Assembly (NCBI GenBank): GCA_050485785.1
Contig: JBJHCA010000108.1
Span: 1-8,837, forward strand
Origin: JBJHCA01 sp050485785
GTDB taxonomy: Bacteria > Bacteroidota > Bacteroidia > Chitinophagales > Saprospiraceae
Length of the DNA stretch: 8,837 nt
Reading direction: 5' to 3'
Shown here: piece after piece, positions 6,085 to 8,837 of the stretch
Position numbering within the stretch: the stretch's first letter is position 1
How the letters are laid out: each line of letters starts with the position of its first letter
The notes under the pieces: model-generated
Databases searched by the model: none
Seen by the model: the letters and a program-made list of their open reading frames with translations, nothing else
Told to the model about the DNA's origin: nothing
Position numbers and translations under genes: made by a program

Positions 6085-7443
6085 ATGCGCGTAGTGATCA
6101 TAGGGAACGGAATCAGCGGGATAACCGCCGCCCGCTTTATCCGCAAAAACAGCAACTACCGCATTGAGGTAATATCTGACGAATCGGACTATTTCTTTTC
6201 GCGTACTGCACTGATGTACGTTTATATGGGTCACATGACCCTGGAACACACTAAGCCATACGAGGACAGTTTCTGGGGGAAAAACCGGATTCACCTTATC
6301 CGGGGCCGTGTTACCGATGTGGACACCGCCCACAAAATGATATCCATAAAAATACAGGACAAAATTCAATATCGCGAATACGATGCCCTGATAATTGCCA
6401 CAGGCTCAGTACCCGATACGCCGGGTATACCTGGTGAAGACCTGAGCGGCGTGGGCAAACTATACAGTATTCAGGACTTGGAATATATGGAGGCTTGCAG
6501 CGTGAACCTGAAACGCGCAGTGATTGCCGGTGGCGGGCTGATTGGGGTGGAAATGGCGGAAATGTTTCACTCCAGGAGCATTCCCGTTACCATGCTGGTG
6601 CGAGAGAAAAGCTACTGGAACAATCATCTTCCCGTGGAAGAGTCGGAAATGGTTACGGCTCATATACGAAGCCACGGCATTGATCTGAGGCTGGAAACCC
6701 AGGCCGCTGCCCTGAAAGGCGATGAAGCCGGCCGGATTAACCGGGTTGCTACCAATCGTGGTGAAGAGATACCCTGCGGATTTGCCGGAATTACCACAGG
6801 CGTAAAACCCAATATTGCCTGGCTTCCCGGTGACACGTTTGAAACGGACCGCGGGATACTGGTGAATGCATGGCTGGAAACTTCAGTGCCTAATGTATAT
6901 GCCATTGGTGATTGTGCCCAGCTTAGAGCGCCCGATCCGGGTCGTCGTTCAGTAGAAGCCATGTGGTACACAGGCAGGATGATGGGCGAAACCGTTGCAC
7001 GGACACTGTGTGGGAAACCTTCGGCCTACAATCCCGGGATTTGGTTTAACTCAGCTAAATTTTTTAATATTGAGTATCAGGTTTACGGACTTGTACCCTC
7101 TGCGCAGGCTAAATTGAAAGACGAGACGGTGTATTGGCAACACCCGGAGAATAACAAAAGCATCAGGGTGGTATTTCAGCGCAATACCGGGCGGGTAATA
7201 GGATTTAACCTGATGGGGATCCGCTACCGGCAGGACGTGTGCAGCCATTGGATCCGCTACGGAACGCATATTGAAGAAGTTCTCAGCCATCTGTCTCTAG
7301 CCAACTTTGACCCGGAATTGAGCGATTCCTATGAAGCTGAGTTGCTGAACGTGTACAATGAGCAGTATGGCATTCGGCTGACCCTAAAAACCGGGCGGGG
7401 TGCCGGCAGGGTATTTCGATTCTTTAAAAATGTATCCCAATGA
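6085..7443 (+). CDS. FAD-dependent pyridine nucleotide oxidoreductase
   Basis: A soluble two-dinucleotide-binding flavoprotein of 452 residues. The FAD-binding GNGISG is at 7-12, ATGSVP at 105-110, the NAD(P)-binding GGGLIGVE at 149-156, TTGVKPN at 237-243, and the second FAD contact (IGDCAQ) at 274-279. The layout resembles rubredoxin reductase or the N-terminal part of NADH-nitrite reductase NirB. There is no redox-active CxxxxC near the FAD site, so it is not a glutathione- or lipoamide-reductase type enzyme. After a C-terminal domain at about 330-400 it carries a tail of roughly 50 residues of unclear function. It should pass electrons between NAD(P)H and a protein partner. The obvious partner is the next gene, whose ATG overlaps this TGA (ATGA at 7440-7443), which implies coupled translation. 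The start is fixed by the Rossmann strand beginning at residue 2. Its substrate cannot be assigned. Confidence 0.92.
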   Translation: MRVVIIGNGISGITAARFIRKNSNYRIEVISDESDYFFSRTALMYVYMGHMTLEHTKPYEDSFWGKNRIHLIRGRVTDVDTAHKMISIKIQDKIQYREYDALIIATGSVPDTPGIPGEDLSGVGKLYSIQDLEYMEACSVNLKRAVIAGGGLIGVEMAEMFHSRSIPVTMLVREKSYWNNHLPVEESEMVTAHIRSHGIDLRLETQAAALKGDEAGRINRVATNRGEEIPCGFAGITTGVKPNIAWLPGDTFETDRGILVNAWLETSVPNVYAIGDCAQLRAPDPGRRSVEAMWYTGRMMGETVARTLCGKPSAYNPGIWFNSAKFFNIEYQVYGLVPSAQAKLKDETVYWQHPENNKSIRVVFQRNTGRVIGFNLMGIRYRQDVCSHWIRYGTHIEEVLSHLSLANFDPELSDSYEAELLNVYNEQYGIRLTLKTGRGAGRVFRFFKNVSQ

Positions 7444-8837
7444 CCCGAAGAAAACCCATTGAAATACTCGGGCTGGCCATTTTTTATCTGGCTTTTGTAC
7501 TGTTCAATCTGATAGCCTTTACCGGGTTATACAAGTTAACTGAAGAAACGATCGTGGATGCCGGCCTCAGCGAGTACCATGCCGAAGCCATCAAAATAGC
7601 CGCAGATGAGGCCGGAATTACCGGAGTTCGATACGGAAGTTTGCCTGCCATGGTTGCAGATCTCCGCAAAGTAGTGAGGCTTGCAGCCGATCAACAAGAA
7701 GAAGCTGCCGGACTGATCAATGGTGTGGCCACTACCATCCCGGAGGATGCCGCCGAATGGGAGTTCAGAATAGGGGACAGAAAAAGTCTGGTGTTTGCGC
7801 TAACCCATGCATCAGCCAGATCAGACTGGTATCCATTCGGCGGTTTTATACTGGCTGTGTTGTTAGTGGTGGGCTTAGGCGGAGCACTGTTGTCATTTAC
7901 GCCCTTGTTACAAACCCAGGCCGGGATCAGGAATGATCATATTTTTTTCCGTAAGCTCACTGCCCGCGGGTGGGTGGGTATAAGCCTGGGTGTTTACCTC
8001 ACGCTGTTTTATGTGGTATTGTACTGGTATCCAGAATACCTGGTGCAGATTATCCGTCTCACCGATCCGGTTAGTCTGGCCATCAACGGCAATCCGGCAG
8101 GTCAGTGGTTTATGTACGGATTGCTCTACACGCTGGCTATTCTGGTGATGGGCCTCAGGATGCTGATCAAGTACCGGCACAGCAAGTATCAGCAGGTGAG
8201 AACGGTGTCAGTGATGTTTTTCCAGACGGCTTTTGCCTTCATGATACCTGAAATTCTGGTGCGTCTTAACCAGCCCTATTTTGATTTCAAAAATATCTGG
8301 CCTCTGAATTACGATTTTTTCTTTGAGTGGAATCTCAATCAACTGATTTCATCGGGTTTACTGGGGCAGTTTATGCTGGTATGGGGTATTTTGCTCATTG
8401 TGATTGCAGTGCCGGTATTATCGTGGTTTTACGGCAAGCGCTGGTATTGCAGTTGGGTTTGCGGCTGTGCAGGCCTGGCTGAAACCCTAGGCGATCCCTT
8501 CAGGCAGCTCTCCGATAAGCGGCTAAAGGCATGGCAGATTGAGCGCTGGATGGTGCATGGCGTGCTGGTGTTTGCCGTGGTGATGACGGCACTGGTGCTG
8601 TACAGCTTTTTCACCGGGCATGGTAAACTGCTGGGCATGGACAGTTTCAGACTGCGTGAATGGTACGGTTTCCTGATTGGCGCAGCCTTTGCGGGTGTGG
8701 TAGGCGTGGGTTTCTATCCCTGGATGGGAAACCGCGTATGGTGCAGGTTTGGCTGCCCACTTGCAGCATATATAGGCCTCATTCAGCGTTTCCGGTCGCG
8801 GTACCGGATCACGGCCAACAGCGGCCAGTGTATATCC
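7440..8837 (+). CDS. NapH/NosR-like iron-sulfur membrane protein, C-terminus cut off
   Basis: The frame is open for 466 codons to the right edge. It is a polytopic inner-membrane protein with likely membrane segments near residues 9-29, 133-154, 178-199, 224-243, 256-275, 311-332, 373-393 and 410-430. Two cysteine motifs sit beside membrane segments: YCSWVCGC (Cys337, 341, 343) and WCRFGCPLAAYIG (Cys435, Cys439-Pro440). They correspond to the paired CxxxCP motifs of the NapH/NosR/CcoG-like polyferredoxin family. The last residues in view (Cys464) look like the opening of a cytoplasmic ferredoxin domain. Residues 30-132 form a soluble loop between the first two membrane segments; I see no FMN-binding signature in it, unlike the periplasmic domain of NosR. 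The family moves electrons through or along the membrane. Translation is probably coupled to the preceding flavoprotein gene (ATGA overlap), suggesting a flavoprotein-to-membrane electron path, but donor and acceptor are unknown. Confidence 0.88.
   Translation, partial: MTRRKPIEILGLAIFYLAFVLFNLIAFTGLYKLTEETIVDAGLSEYHAEAIKIAADEAGITGVRYGSLPAMVADLRKVVRLAADQQEEAAGLINGVATTIPEDAAEWEFRIGDRKSLVFALTHASARSDWYPFGGFILAVLLVVGLGGALLSFTPLLQTQAGIRNDHIFFRKLTARGWVGISLGVYLTLFYVVLYWYPEYLVQIIRLTDPVSLAINGNPAGQWFMYGLLYTLAILVMGLRMLIKYRHSKYQQVRTVSVMFFQTAFAFMIPEILVRLNQPYFDFKNIWPLNYDFFFEWNLNQLISSGLLGQFMLVWGILLIVIAVPVLSWFYGKRWYCSWVCGCAGLAETLGDPFRQLSDKRLKAWQIERWMVHGVLVFAVVMTALVLYSFFTGHGKLLGMDSFRLREWYGFLIGAAFAGVVGVGFYPWMGNRVWCRFGCPLAAYIGLIQRFRSRYRITANSGQCIS

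Noticed and set aside
5937..6155. N-terminal extension of the peroxidase-like protein to an ATG at 6155.
   Set aside because: The extra 73 residues are unlike the family, would overlap the start of the divergent flavoprotein, and the conserved MSYY start is at 5936.
7217..7260. Direct repeat GGATCCGCTAC at 7217-7227 and 7250-7260.
   Set aside because: Two 11-bp copies 33 bp apart, in frame, both encode an IRY tripeptide in the flavoprotein. The repeat is too short and isolated to imply an element.

Overview
The window looks like chromosomal DNA of a Bacteroidota bacterium of moderate GC content, close to 50% by eye. The reasons are a TolB-like propeller/outer-membrane barrel protein of the type common in that phylum, starts without strong Shine-Dalgarno sequences, and a TAAATTTG box matching the Bacteroidota -7 promoter consensus TAnnTTTG. 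I cannot name the genus. Coding density is high. There are no RNA genes, CRISPR arrays, insertion sequences or phage genes that I can support.

Layout. (1) Positions 1-810, minus strand: a glyoxalase II-like metallo-beta-lactamase hydrolase, followed 15 bp downstream by the first 43 codons of thiL (thiamine-monophosphate kinase), which runs off the left edge. (2) Positions 901-4434, plus strand: a secreted protein of 1177 residues. It has a signal peptide, a peptidase-like N-terminal domain whose catalytic residues are gone, a TolB/PD40-type beta-propeller, a long Pro/Thr/Asp-rich linker and an Omp85/D15-type C-terminal barrel. (3) Positions 4510-5936, minus strand: a two-gene operon of a CxxC carboxymuconolactone-decarboxylase/AhpD-like protein and the radical SAM enzyme ArsS, both tied to arsenosugar biosynthesis. 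(4) Positions 6085-8837, plus strand, divergent from the arsenosugar pair: an FAD/NAD(P)-dependent oxidoreductase whose stop overlaps the start of a polytopic NapH/NosR-like iron-sulfur membrane protein. That second gene runs off the right edge.

How the genes may work together. The arsenosugar pair would act on methylated arsenic, ArsS attaching a 5'-deoxyadenosyl group. The arsM methyltransferase and the later sugar-processing genes are not in view. The flavoprotein/Fe-S membrane pair looks like an electron-transfer module between a soluble pyridine nucleotide-linked flavoprotein and the membrane. Its substrate is unknown, and any link to the divergent arsenosugar genes is only positional.

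The points most worth a second look are the flavoprotein/NapH-like module with its altered first cysteine motif and unidentified extracytoplasmic domain, the dead-peptidase/propeller/barrel fusion, and a dense cluster of nested palindromes inside the linker of that fusion.
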